From Rhodobacterales bacterium HKCCE2091 (GTDB lineage: Bacteria > Pseudomonadota > Alphaproteobacteria > Rhodobacterales > Rhodobacteraceae), in contig WVSL01000025.1 in the NCBI GenBank assembly GCA_015689685.1, forward strand, positions 1-41,220: a DNA stretch of 41,220 nucleotides, given 5' to 3'. The notes beneath the pieces are model-generated. The model ran no database searches. It was not told where the DNA came from and worked only from the letters and a program-made list of their open reading frames with translations. Positions 9,845 through 17,922 of the stretch are shown here, one piece after another. How positions within the stretch are numbered: position 1 is the stretch's first letter; each line of letters begins with the position of its first letter. Both the position numbers and the translations under genes were made by a program.

Positions 9845-9998
9845 CGGAGCCGCCGTCGTCTGAAGCCGACCGGGCGCGTCGACGGCTGACGGGCAAGAGG
9901 AATCGCGGAGGCTCCGCCGCGAAGCGGTGGAAACCGCTATTCCTCTTGAGCGGCAGAGGGCGAGGTGCCAGGGCGAGGCTCAGGCGACGGCGGCTCCG
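9845..9998. repeat. large nested inverted repeat between P450 and RidA genes
   Basis: The outer arms are CGGAGCCGCCGTCG (9845-9858) and its exact reverse complement at 9985-9998. The inner arms are CAAGAGGAAT (9894-9903) and ATTCCTCTTG (9939-9948). A small hairpin, GCGGA/TCCGC, lies at 9905-9917. The gap lies between convergent gene ends, so a bidirectional terminator or a mobile palindromic element is possible. Confidence 0.7.
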
Positions 9999-10057
9999 GG
10001 GCGGAACCCCGCGGGGCTTTCGCTTTGGTGAGCCGGAGCCCCCCGCCGCCCGGAAAC

Positions 10058-10441
10058 TCAGTCCGGCAGCCGCGCCGTCACCTCGATCTCGATCCGCATC
10101 CGCGGGTCCTGCAACCCCGCCGAGATCATCGTGGCCGCCGGCATCGCCGCGCCGAGCCACTTCGCGGTCACCGGCCAGCAGGCTTCCCAGTCGGCCCCGT
10201 CGGGCAGGATGTAGGTCACGCGGACCACGTCGCGCAGGCTCGCCCCGGCATCGCCGAGCGCCTTCTCGATGTTGCGGAACGCCTGTTCGCACTGCTCCAC
10301 GACGTCGTCGGCGATCCGGAGCGTGGCATAGTCGAAGCCGGTAGTCCCGGCGACGAAGACCCATCCGTCCTCCACCACGGCGCGGGAATAGCCGATCGCG
10401 GCCTCGAAGGGCGATCCCGACGAAATCCGTTTCCCGCTCAT
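10058..10441 (-). CDS. RidA family protein
   Basis: A 127-residue member of the RidA/YjgF/UK114 family of trimeric enamine/imine deaminases. It begins MSGKRISSGSPFEAAIGYSR, contains the typical QAFRNIEKALGDAGASL helix, and ends with RMRIEIEVTARL. The Arg before IEIE matches the carboxylate-binding arginine of active RidA proteins. The N-terminus differs from canonical RidA, so it is probably one of the Rid2-7 subgroups. It lies between the P450 and malate synthase genes without obvious coupling to either. Confidence 0.88.
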   Translation of the reverse strand: MSGKRISSGSPFEAAIGYSRAVVEDGWVFVAGTTGFDYATLRIADDVVEQCEQAFRNIEKALGDAGASLRDVVRVTYILPDGADWEACWPVTAKWLGAAMPAATMISAGLQDPRMRIEIEVTARLPD

Positions 10442-10490
10442 GCCCGCGCTCCCCGGCGAATGGTTAACGCGATCCTATGTCGCCGGGCGC

Positions 10491-10542
10491 GGCAGGCCAA
10501 GGGCCTGCCGGCGGCGCGTAAGGGCTCCCCGCGAAAGCGGGG
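10491..10542. terminator. paired hairpins downstream of malate synthase
   Basis: The first hairpin is GGCAGGCC (10491-10498) with GGCCTGCC (10502-10509) and a 3-nt loop. The second is CCCCGC-GAAA-GCGGGG (10527-10542), a GNRA tetraloop. Both lie in the 130-bp gap downstream of glcB and upstream of the RidA start. There is no U tract, so a Rho-dependent end or RNA 3'-end stabilisation is equally likely. Confidence 0.45.
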
Positions 10543-10571
10543 GGCGTGCACCCGCCGCCCCACCGGTGCAA

Positions 10572-12734
10572 TCAGGCGTCCTTCCACTCCAGCCGGCGCG
10601 CGTGCAGGACCGGCTCGGTGTAGCCCGAGGGCTGTTCGCGGCCCTTGAACACGAGGTCCTGCGCGGCGGCGAAGGCGATGCCGTTGAAGCCCGGCGCCAT
10701 CGGCACGTAGGCAGGGTCGCCCGCGTTCTGGCGGTCGACCACGGCGGCCATTTTGCGGAAGGCCGCGCGCACCTCGTCCTCCGACACCACGCCGTGATGG
10801 AGCCAGTTCGCCAGCGCCTGCGAGGAAATCCGGCAGGTCGCGCGGTCCTCCATCAGGCCCACGTCCTCGATATCCGGCACCTTGGAACAGCCGACGCCCT
10901 GGTCGACCCAGCGGACGACGTAGCCGAGGATGCCCTGCGCGTTGTTCTCCACCTCGCGGGTGCGTTCGGCCTCCGACACCTGGCGTCCGTCCTTCATCAG
11001 CGGGATGGTCAGAAGGTCGTCGAGCGTGCCCCGCGCGCCACCCGCGGCGATCCGGTCCTGAACCGCGAACACCTCGACGAGATGGTAGTGCAGCGCGTGC
11101 AGCGTCGCGGCGGTCGGCGAGGGCACCCAGGCGCAGGTCGCCCCGGCCTCGGGGTGCGCGATCTTGGCCTTCAGCATGTCGCCCATCCGGTCCGGCATCG
11201 CCCACATGCCCTTGCCGATCTGCGCCTTGCCCTTGAGCCCGCAGGCAAGACCGATATCCACGTTCCGGTCCTCGTAGGAGGCGATCCAGGGCTCGGCCTT
11301 CATCTCGCCCTTCGGCACCATCGGCCCGGCCTCCATCGAGGTGTGGATCTCGTCGCCCGTGCGGTCGAGGAAGCCGGTGTTGATGAAGGCGACACGGTGC
11401 TTCGCGGCGCGGATGCATTCCTTCAGGTTGACGCTGGTCCGCCGTTCCTCGTCCATGATGCCGAGCTTGACGGTGTAGCGCGGCAGGCCCAGGACGCGCT
11501 CGACCTCGGTGAACACCTTGTCGGCGAAGGCCACTTCGGCGGGCCCGTGCATCTTCGGCTTCACGACGTAGACAGAGCCCGCGACGGAGTTCCGCGGGCC
11601 GGTTTCTTTTGCAAGATCATGCTTCGCGATCAGGACCGTCACCATCGCGTCCATCAGCCCCTCGAACACCTCGGACCCGTCGGCAAGCAGGATCGCGGGG
11701 TTGGTCATCAGGTGGCCGACATTGCGGACCAGCATCAGCGCCCGACCCTTCAGCGTGAACGGTGCGCCGTCGGGGCCGGCGTAGTCGATGTCGGGGTTGA
11801 GCCGGCGGGTGAAGGTCTCGCCGCCCTTCGTCACCTCCTCGGACAGGTCACCGCGGATCAGGCCGAGCCAGTTGCCGTAGGCGAGCACCTTGTCGGCGGC
11901 GTCGACGCAGGCGACGGAATCCTCGCAATCCATGATCGCGGAGACGGCGGATTCGAGCCAGACATCGGAGATGCCGGCGGGGTCGGTCGATCCGACCTCG
12001 GTCGAGGGATCGACGAGGATCTCGAGGTGGAGGCCGTTCTTCTTCAGAAGCACCTGCATCGGGCAGAGCACGTTTTCCAGGTAGCCCGCGAACTGCGAAG
12101 GATCGGCGAGGCCGGTCTCGCCCGCCTCGTTCTCGACGATCAGCATCCCGTCCTCGACCCGAAGCGCGGTGACCCCGGCCCAGGTCCCGCCCGCCAGCGG
12201 GGCGGCGCGGTCGAGATGGGCCTTGGCGAAGGCCACCACCTCGGCCCCGCGCGCGGCGTCGTAGCCCTTGCCCGCGGGCAGGCTGCCCATCGCGTCGGTG
12301 CCGTAGAGCGCATCGTAGAGCGAGCCCCAGCGCGCGTTCGCCGCGTTCAGCGCGAAGCGGGCATTGGTGATCGGCACGACGAGCTGCGGCCCGGGGATCT
12401 CCGCGATCTCGGGGTCGATGTTCGCGGTCTCGATCTCGAACGCGCCGCCCTCGGGGACGAGGTAGCCGATGTCTTCGAGGAAGGCGCGGTAGGCAGCGGC
12501 GTCGTGGGGCTGGGCGCGGCGGTCCAGGTGCCAGGCGTCGATCTTCGCCTGCATGTCCTCGCGCGTGGCCAGGAGCGCCCGATTTTCCGGTGTCAGGCCG
12601 TCGAGCAGCCCCGCGAAGCCGGACCAGAACGCCGCCGGATCGACCCCGGTGCCCGGCAACGCGCGGTCCTCGATGAAGGCGGCCAGTTCCGCCGCAACCT
12701 GTAGCCCCGCGCGTTCGACCCGATCCGCAGCCAT
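10572..12734 (-). CDS. glcB: malate synthase G
   Basis: A 720-residue cytosolic enzyme that condenses glyoxylate with acetyl-CoA to give malate, feeding C2 and glycolate carbon into the TCA cycle. The single-chain G-isoform length fits. Visible pieces are the acidic metal site region [16 protein letters not shown], the central [20 protein letters not shown], and [20 protein letters not shown]. Start 12734 ([13 protein letters not shown]) is preferred because AGGGGA lies eight bases upstream; an ATG 21 bases earlier has no good ribosome site. No isocitrate lyase gene is in the window. Confidence 0.96.
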   Translation of the reverse strand: MAADRVERAGLQVAAELAAFIEDRALPGTGVDPAAFWSGFAGLLDGLTPENRALLATREDMQAKIDAWHLDRRAQPHDAAAYRAFLEDIGYLVPEGGAFEIETANIDPEIAEIPGPQLVVPITNARFALNAANARWGSLYDALYGTDAMGSLPAGKGYDAARGAEVVAFAKAHLDRAAPLAGGTWAGVTALRVEDGMLIVENEAGETGLADPSQFAGYLENVLCPMQVLLKKNGLHLEILVDPSTEVGSTDPAGISDVWLESAVSAIMDCEDSVACVDAADKVLAYGNWLGLIRGDLSEEVTKGGETFTRRLNPDIDYAGPDGAPFTLKGRALMLVRNVGHLMTNPAILLADGSEVFEGLMDAMVTVLIAKHDLAKETGPRNSVAGSVYVVKPKMHGPAEVAFADKVFTEVERVLGLPRYTVKLGIMDEERRTSVNLKECIRAAKHRVAFINTGFLDRTGDEIHTSMEAGPMVPKGEMKAEPWIASYEDRNVDIGLACGLKGKAQIGKGMWAMPDRMGDMLKAKIAHPEAGATCAWVPSPTAATLHALHYHLVEVFAVQDRIAAGGARGTLDDLLTIPLMKDGRQVSEAERTREVENNAQGILGYVVRWVDQGVGCSKVPDIEDVGLMEDRATCRISSQALANWLHHGVVSEDEVRAAFRKMAAVVDRQNAGDPAYVPMAPGFNGIAFAAAQDLVFKGREQPSGYTEPVLHARRLEWKDA

Positions 12735-12804
12735 ACCGATATCCCCTGTAGCCATTCCGAAAAGTGCTAGGGGATCGACCGGGCCACGGCAAGTTCCCGC
12801 CGGC

Positions 12805-12871
12805 GCTTAGGGTCTGCCCTAAGTTTTCGCTCGACAGGCCGGGCCGGAGACGCTTAGGACTCACCCTAAGC
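12805..12871. promoter_or_regulatory. two copies of a palindromic operator GCTTAGG-N6-CCTAAG
   Basis: Copy 1 (12806-12823) reads CTTAGGGTCTGCCCTAAG. Copy 2 (12852-12871) reads GCTTAGGACTCACCCTAAGC. Their centres are 47 bp apart, and copy 2 ends 17 bp before the ATG of the DHFR-like gene. Two identical-architecture palindromes in front of an operon encoding its own ArsR regulator suggest autoregulation. A weak TCGACA (12831-12836) and a hexamer inside copy 2 (12854-12859) could be the promoter elements. Confidence 0.75.
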
Positions 12872-12888
12872 AATATCGGACCCGCCCC

Positions 12889-13533
12889 ATGAGTCGCCTG
12901 CGCGTCGAAAGTTTCACCATCTCGCTCGACGGCTACGGCGCCGGTCCGGGGCAGAGCCTGCAACACCCGATGGGGACCGGCACGGAGCAGCTTCACGCCT
13001 GGGCCTTCGCCACCCGCACCTTCCGCGCCATGTTCGGGCAGGAGGGCGGGTCGGAGGGCGCGGACGAGGCCGAGGCGGCGCGCGGGTTCGATAATATCGG
13101 CGCATGGGTCATGGGCCGCAACATGTTCACCCACGAACGCGGCCCCTGGTCCGATCCCGACTGGCGCGGCTGGTGGGGCGACGTGCCGCCCTATCACTGT
13201 GACGTGTTCGTCCTGACCCACCACGCGCGCGACCCCCTGGCCCACGGCGGCACCACGTTCCACTTCGTCACCGGCGGGCTGGCCGAGGCCGTGGACCGCG
13301 CGAAGGACGCGGCGGGCGGCAGGGACGTGCGGCTCGGCGGCGGGGTGGCGGCCCTGCGCGACGGCTTCGCGCAAGGGCTGATCGACACCGCCCACCTGGC
13401 GGTCGCACCGATCCTGCTCGGGTCGGGGGAGGCGCTGTTCGCGGGCCTCGACCTGCCCGCGCTCGGCTACGCCGTCACCGGGACCACGGCGGGGGAGATC
13501 GCGACCCATGTCCATATCGGGCGGGCGGGATGA
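12889..13533 (+). CDS. dihydrofolate reductase family protein (RibD C-terminal type)
   Basis: A 214-residue NADPH-binding reductase-like protein. The opening MSRLRVESFTISLDGYGAGP is the first strand of the DHFR/RibD_C fold. The glycine motif RLGGGVAALRDGFAQGLIDT binds the dinucleotide phosphate in this family, followed by VAPILLGSGEALF. It is not the housekeeping folA. Proteins like this often accompany AHSA1/ArsR pairs and have no proven substrate. Its stop overlaps the ATG of the next gene by four bases, making it the first gene of a four-gene operon. Confidence 0.88.
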   Translation: MSRLRVESFTISLDGYGAGPGQSLQHPMGTGTEQLHAWAFATRTFRAMFGQEGGSEGADEAEAARGFDNIGAWVMGRNMFTHERGPWSDPDWRGWWGDVPPYHCDVFVLTHHARDPLAHGGTTFHFVTGGLAEAVDRAKDAAGGRDVRLGGGVAALRDGFAQGLIDTAHLAVAPILLGSGEALFAGLDLPALGYAVTGTTAGEIATHVHIGRAG

Positions 13534-13874
13534 CGGAAAGCGAGCTCGATACCCTGTTCCTCGCGCTGTCGGACCGCACCCGGCGCGGCGTCCTGACCCG
13601 GCTGGCGCGGGGGCCGGCCAGCGTCGGCGAGCTGTCGCAGCCCTTCGACATGGCGATGCCGAGTTTCCTCGACCACATCCGGCGGCTGGAGAGCCAGGGC
13701 CTGATCGAGACCGAGAAGCGCGGGCGCACCCGCGAATGCCGCTTGCGACCCGGCGCGCTGGCCCCGGCGCGCGAGTGGATGGCCGCGCAGCGCCGGCTCT
13801 GGGAGGAACGCACCGACCGGCTGGAAGCGTTGCTGGAAGAGATGCAGGACACACCGAAGGGAGACCCGGAATGA
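13530..13874 (+). CDS. ArsR-family winged-helix repressor
   Basis: A 114-residue winged-helix protein. Residues 5-80 carry the ArsR fold: LFLALSDRTRRGVLTRLARG, ASVGELSQPF, then the recognition helix MAMPSFLDHIRRLESQGLIE and the wing EKRGRTRECRL. The cysteine metal-binding motif (ELCVCDL) of true arsenic sensors is absent, so it belongs to the non-metal group usually paired with SRPBCC proteins. Overlaps of four bases at both ends make it a tightly coupled operon member. It is the natural candidate to bind the twin palindromes at 12805-12871. Confidence 0.9.
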   Translation: MTESELDTLFLALSDRTRRGVLTRLARGPASVGELSQPFDMAMPSFLDHIRRLESQGLIETEKRGRTRECRLRPGALAPAREWMAAQRRLWEERTDRLEALLEEMQDTPKGDPE

Positions 13875-14341
13875 CCGACGACGAAACGACGCTGGTGCTG
13901 CACCGCGTGCTGAAGGCGCCCCGCCCGCTGGTCTGGCGCTGCTGGACCGACCCCGCGCTGATCCCGCGTTTCTTCATTCCCAGGCCGCACGAGGTCGAGG
14001 TGATCGAGATGGACGTGCGCCCCGGCGGCCGCTTCGCGACGCTGTTCAAGGTCGACGGCAACGAATTCGAGAACGACGGCAGTTTCCTCGACGTGACGCC
14101 GGAGGAACGGCTGGTCTTCACCGACCTGTTGCTGAAGGACTGGCAGCCGGTGGAGGTGAAAGGCATGGGCTTCACCGCCGAACTGCGCTTCGCCGACCAC
14201 CCCGACGGCACCGACTACACCGCCATCGCGCGCCACCGGAACGCCGAGGGCGCGGAGCAGCACAAGGCGATGGGGTTCCACGAGGGGTGGGGCACGGTGG
14301 CGACGCAACTGGAGGAACTCGCCGCGTCGCTGAAGGCGTGA
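13871..14341 (+). CDS. SRPBCC (AHSA1-type) ligand-binding protein
   Basis: A 156-residue START-like protein of the AHSA1 group with a hydrophobic ligand cavity. The signature order is HRVLKAPRPLVWRCWTDPAL, DVRPGGRF, then ITERLVFTDL-like EERLVFTDLLL and the C-terminal HEGWGTVATQLEELAASL helix. The start is ATG 13871, overlapping the ArsR stop as ATGA; longer in-frame extensions are a shadow of the upstream gene. ArsR plus AHSA1 pairs are widespread, and the ligand is unknown. Confidence 0.9.
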   Translation: MTDDETTLVLHRVLKAPRPLVWRCWTDPALIPRFFIPRPHEVEVIEMDVRPGGRFATLFKVDGNEFENDGSFLDVTPEERLVFTDLLLKDWQPVEVKGMGFTAELRFADHPDGTDYTAIARHRNAEGAEQHKAMGFHEGWGTVATQLEELAASLKA

Positions 14342-14372
14342 CGGGGCATGTGACCGGATGGGAGGCACGGAC

Positions 14373-14831
14373 ATGAGCGGCACCCTCGAGGACCGAACGA
14401 TGACCATCGCCCGCGATCTCGACGCGCCGGTGGAGAAGGTCTGGCAGGCCTGGACCGACCCCGCGATCCTGCCGCGCTGGTGGGGGCCGGACGGGTTTTC
14501 CTGCGACACCGCGCGGATCGACCTGAGGTCGGGCGGGGAATGGGTGTTCGACATGATCGGCCCGGACGGCACGCGCTATCCGAACCAGCACCAGTTCCTC
14601 GTCTACGAGCCCGAGGCGCGGATCGTCTACCGGCTGAACCACGGCGCCGGCGGCGCGGAGCACGCGACGGTCACGGTCACGATGTCGGAAATCGCGGCCG
14701 GGCGGACGCGGCTGACGCTGCGCATGGTCTTCGTCGACCAGGCCGAACACGATACCGCGAAGGGCTTCGGGGCGGAGGCGCTCGGCCTTCAGACGCTGGC
14801 CAAGTGCGAGGCCGCCGCGCGGGCGGCCTGA
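14373..14831 (+). CDS. second SRPBCC (AHSA1-type) protein
   Basis: A 152-residue paralogue of the preceding protein. It has the same fold markers: IARDLDAPVEKVWQAWTDPA, LPRWWGPDGFSC, DLRSGGEWVFDMIGPDG and a C-terminal helix LGLQTLAKCEAAARAA. The RWWGP motif is the commoner AHSA1 form, absent in the first copy, which reads PRFFIPRP; the two probably bind different ligands or act as a pair. GGAGG at 14361-14365 places the start at 14373 and not at an ATG 15 bases earlier. It closes the operon. Confidence 0.88.
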   Translation: MSGTLEDRTMTIARDLDAPVEKVWQAWTDPAILPRWWGPDGFSCDTARIDLRSGGEWVFDMIGPDGTRYPNQHQFLVYEPEARIVYRLNHGAGGAEHATVTVTMSEIAAGRTRLTLRMVFVDQAEHDTAKGFGAEALGLQTLAKCEAAARAA

Positions 14832-14877
14832 GCGGCCGCCCCGTCTGGCACGAGCCGGAGGGCACGGACCGGCTGGC

Positions 14878-14916
14878 GTCAGTCGGCCACGTCAGTCGGC
14901 ACCGTCAATCGGCGGG
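14878..14916. repeat. three tandem 13-bp repeats with stop codons in all frames
   Basis: GTCAGTCGGCCAC (14878-14890), GTCAGTCGGCACC (14891-14903) and GTCAATCGGCGGG (14904-14916). On the minus strand each copy carries TGA. Since 13 is not a multiple of three, the stops at 14907-14905, 14894-14892 and 14881-14879 fall in three different frames. The first of these is the actual stop of the small membrane protein gene. Confidence 0.8.
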
Positions 14917-15084
14917 GGCGACCACATTCTCCTGGTGCGCGGCCTCGGGGCCGCCGGAGGTCATCGACCAGACGACGTAGCCCAACAGCGCGATCACCGC
15001 GGCGGCGATCAGTCCACGGAGAACCACGAGCACGGGCTTGTGGCGGCGTTCCTGCTTTTCGACATCGGTATCGGGTGCGGACAT
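14905..15084 (-). CDS. small single-pass membrane protein
   Basis: A 59-residue protein reading MSAPDTDVEKQERRHKPVLV, then VLRGLIAAAVIALLGYVVWS and a short polar tail. The N-terminus is charged and cytoplasmic, and residues about 19-40 form one transmembrane helix. It resembles the small membrane proteins often annotated as hypothetical beside pepN in Rhodobacterales. Coding bias is normal and the gene is convergent with the SRPBCC operon. The function is unknown. Confidence 0.65.
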   Translation of the reverse strand: MSAPDTDVEKQERRHKPVLVVLRGLIAAAVIALLGYVVWSMTSGGPEAAHQENVVAPAD

Positions 15085-15133
15085 CGGTGTTTCCTCTGCG
15101 TATTTCGGCGTTTCCTGTCTGGCCCTCGACCTA

Positions 15134-15163
15134 GTCCCGACGCCTGACGGGTCAAATCGGGAC
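15134..15163. promoter_or_regulatory. inverted repeat in the pepN upstream gap
   Basis: GTCCCGA (15134-15140) and TCGGGAC (15157-15163) are perfect 7-bp arms separated by 16 bases. They lie in the 150-bp divergent gap between the small membrane protein and pepN. This could be an operator or a leader hairpin; no regulator can be assigned. Confidence 0.4.
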
Positions 15164-15234
15164 CGTGCCCGCCTTGCAGCCGGACCGGCACCGCCCTACC
15201 CTCCGCCCTGCCCCGCCTGCAGGAAACCTCCCCC

Positions 15235-17820
15235 ATGAAAGACGCCGCCCCGCAACCCGTGCATCTCGCCGACTACCAGCCGCCGAACTGGCTGGTGGAC
15301 AAGGTCGAACTGACCTTCCGGCTCGATCCCTCCGCGACCCGCGTGACATCGCGCATCGCCTTCCGCGCGAACCCCGAGGGGCTCGACGACGGCAACCTCG
15401 CGCTCGACGGCGAGAACCTGACGCTGCTGTCCGCGAAGATCGACGGCGAGCCGCTGACCGCGCTCGACTACCTGCTGACCGAGACCGGGCTGATCGTCCC
15501 GTCCGAACGGCTGCCCGAGGGCGCCTTCACCTGGGAGGCCGAAGTCGAGATCGACCCCGCGAACAACACCGCGCTGGAGGGGCTCTACCTGTCAAAGGGC
15601 ATGTTCTGCACCCAGTGCGAGGCCGAGGGCTTCCGCAAGATCACCTTCTACCCCGACCGCCCAGACGTGATGGCGCCGTTCACGGTGCGGATCGAGAGCG
15701 ACCTGCCGGTGCGGCTGTCGAACGGCAACCTCGTGGCCGAGGGCGAGGGCTGGTCGGAATGGCAGGACCCGTTCCCGAAACCGGCCTACCTGTTCGCGCT
15801 GGTGGCGGGCGAGCTGTCGGCCTGGTCCGACAGCTTCACCACGATGTCCGGCCGCGAGGTCGCGCTGAACATCTGGGTCCGCGCCGGCGACGAGGATCGC
15901 TGCGCCTGGGCGATGGACTCGCTCAAGCGGTCGATGGACTGGGACGAGCGGGTCTACGGCCGGGAATACGACCTCGACCTGTTCAACATCGTGGCGGTGG
16001 ACGACTTCAACATGGGCGCGATGGAGAACAAGGGGCTGAACATCTTCAACTCCAAGTACGTCCTCGCCAGCCCGGAGACCGCGACCGACCGCGATTTCGA
16101 CCTGATCGAGGGGATCGTCGCGCACGAGTATTTCCACAACTGGACCGGCAACCGCATCACCTGCCGCGACTGGTTCCAGCTGTGCCTGAAGGAAGGGCTG
16201 ACGGTCTTCCGCGACCAGGAATTCTCGGCCGACCTGCGGTCGCGCCCGGTGAAGCGGATCGAGGACGTGCTGCAACTCCGCGCGCGCCAGTTCCGCGAGG
16301 ACGCGGGGCCGCTGGCACACCCCGTCCGGCCGGAAAGCTACATAGAGATCAACAACTTCTACACCGCGACGGTCTACGAGAAGGGCGCCGAGGTGATCCG
16401 GATGCTGCGCCTGATCGTGGGGCCCGAGGCCTATGACGCGGCGCTGACGCTCTACTTCGACCGCCATGACGGGCAGGCCTGCACGATCGAGGACTGGCTG
16501 CAGGTGTTCGAGGACGTCACCATGCGCGACCTCTCGCAGTTCAAGCGCTGGTATTCGCAGGCCGGGACGCCGCGGGTGACGGTGGCGTCGTCGCGCGACG
16601 GCGACCGGCTGAACCTGACCTTCCGGCAGGAAACGCGGCCGACGCCGGGCCAGCCGCTGAAGGAGCCCTTGGTGATCCCGATCATGATGGGGATCCTCGA
16701 CGGCGACGGGGCGGAGATCGTGCCGGACACGCTGGTGACGCTGGACGGGCCCGAGATGACCGTGGGCTTCGACCTCGCCGCGAACGGCCCCGCGCCCGAC
16801 CGGGTGATCCCCTCGCTCCTGCGCGGGTTCTCGGCGCCGGTGATCCTCGACCACGGGCCGAGCCGCGCCGACCGGCTGGTGCTGCTGGCCCATGACAGCG
16901 ACGCGTTCAACCGGTGGGAAGCGGGCCGGAGCCTCGCCAAGGAGGCGCTCGCGGCGATGGCCGCGGAGGGCGCCGCGCCGGACGCGGAGTGGATCTCGGC
17001 GCTCGGCACGGCGGCGGCCGACGACACGCTCGACCCCGACTTCCGCGCGCTGGTGCTGGCGCTGCCGTCCGAGGACGACATCGCAGAGACGCTGCACGGC
17101 GGCGGGCTGACCCCCGACCCCGACGCGATCCACCGCGCGCGCACGGAAGCCACGCGCGCGCTGGCCGGGGCGCACGAGGCGCTGTTCGCCCGGCTCTACG
17201 ACGAGATGGCGGTGCCCGGCCCCTACTCGCCCGAGGCCGGGCCGGCGGGACGGCGCGCGCTGCGGCTGGCGGCGCTGGCCTGCCTCACCCGGATTGACGG
17301 CGGCGAACGGGCGGCGGACCTGTTCGCGCTGCGGCCCAACATGACCGAGGAGATGGCGGCGTTCGCCTGCCTCCTGCGGGCCGGGCGCGACGGCGCTGCG
17401 GAGGAGTTCGAGGCGCGCTGGCGCCACGATTCACTGGTGATGGACAAGTGGTTCGCGACCTGCATCGCGGAGGCCGACCCGGCCCGGGCCGTGGCGGTCG
17501 CGACCGAACTGACCGGGCACCCGGATTTCAGCCTGACCAACCCGAACCGGTTCCGCGCGGTCCTGGGCGGGCTCGCGGCGATGAACCCGGCCGGGTTCCA
17601 CCAGGCCGACGGGTCCGGCTACCGCTTCGTCGCGGACTGGCTGATCCGGCTCGACCCGAAGAACCCTCAGACCGCTGCGCGGATGTCGACCGCGTTCGAG
17701 ACCTGGGCCCGCTACGACGCCGACCGGCAGGGGATGATCCAGGCGGAACTGGCCCGGATCGCGGCCGCCCCGGACCTGAGCCGCGACCTGTCCGAGATGG
17801 TCGCGCGGATGCGCGGCTGA
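15235..17820 (+). CDS. pepN: aminopeptidase N (M1 zinc metallopeptidase)
   Basis: An 861-residue cytoplasmic aminopeptidase that removes N-terminal residues from peptides. Substrate recognition uses GAMENKGLNIFN (GAMEN motif). Zinc is held by HEYFHNWTGNRIT (HExxH) and the Glu in CLKEGLTVFRDQEF, 19-20 residues downstream. The four-domain gamma-proteobacterial-type architecture is indicated by the long C-terminal helical part ending LSRDLSEMVARMRG. The length is close to the E. coli enzyme. AGGAAA lies upstream of ATG 15235. It is transcribed alone, with a hairpin repeat after its end. Confidence 0.96.
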   Translation: MKDAAPQPVHLADYQPPNWLVDKVELTFRLDPSATRVTSRIAFRANPEGLDDGNLALDGENLTLLSAKIDGEPLTALDYLLTETGLIVPSERLPEGAFTWEAEVEIDPANNTALEGLYLSKGMFCTQCEAEGFRKITFYPDRPDVMAPFTVRIESDLPVRLSNGNLVAEGEGWSEWQDPFPKPAYLFALVAGELSAWSDSFTTMSGREVALNIWVRAGDEDRCAWAMDSLKRSMDWDERVYGREYDLDLFNIVAVDDFNMGAMENKGLNIFNSKYVLASPETATDRDFDLIEGIVAHEYFHNWTGNRITCRDWFQLCLKEGLTVFRDQEFSADLRSRPVKRIEDVLQLRARQFREDAGPLAHPVRPESYIEINNFYTATVYEKGAEVIRMLRLIVGPEAYDAALTLYFDRHDGQACTIEDWLQVFEDVTMRDLSQFKRWYSQAGTPRVTVASSRDGDRLNLTFRQETRPTPGQPLKEPLVIPIMMGILDGDGAEIVPDTLVTLDGPEMTVGFDLAANGPAPDRVIPSLLRGFSAPVILDHGPSRADRLVLLAHDSDAFNRWEAGRSLAKEALAAMAAEGAAPDAEWISALGTAAADDTLDPDFRALVLALPSEDDIAETLHGGGLTPDPDAIHRARTEATRALAGAHEALFARLYDEMAVPGPYSPEAGPAGRRALRLAALACLTRIDGGERAADLFALRPNMTEEMAAFACLLRAGRDGAAEEFEARWRHDSLVMDKWFATCIAEADPARAVAVATELTGHPDFSLTNPNRFRAVLGGLAAMNPAGFHQADGSGYRFVADWLIRLDPKNPQTAARMSTAFETWARYDADRQGMIQAELARIAAAPDLSRDLSEMVARMRG

Positions 17821-17829
17821 CCCGTGGAA

Positions 17830-17885
17830 GCGAGGGGGCCGTCTGCCCCCTCGCGCTCCCCCGAAGGTATTTTAAAGGCAAAGAG
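17830..17885. repeat. Rhodobacterales hairpin plus GGTATTTT element, copy 1
   Basis: A 10-bp stem GCGAGGGGGC (17830-17839) / GCCCCCTCGC (17845-17854) with loop CGTCT. It is followed by GCTCCCCCGAAGGTATTTTA and AAGGCAAAGAG. I recognise this layout as a dispersed element at many 3' gene ends in Rhodobacterales. It sits between convergent pepN and the aldo/keto reductase gene and probably serves as a bidirectional transcription end. Confidence 0.75.
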
Positions 17886-17922
17886 GGACTTGCGGCGCGT
17901 CGTTGCGGTGCCGGGCGCGCCC

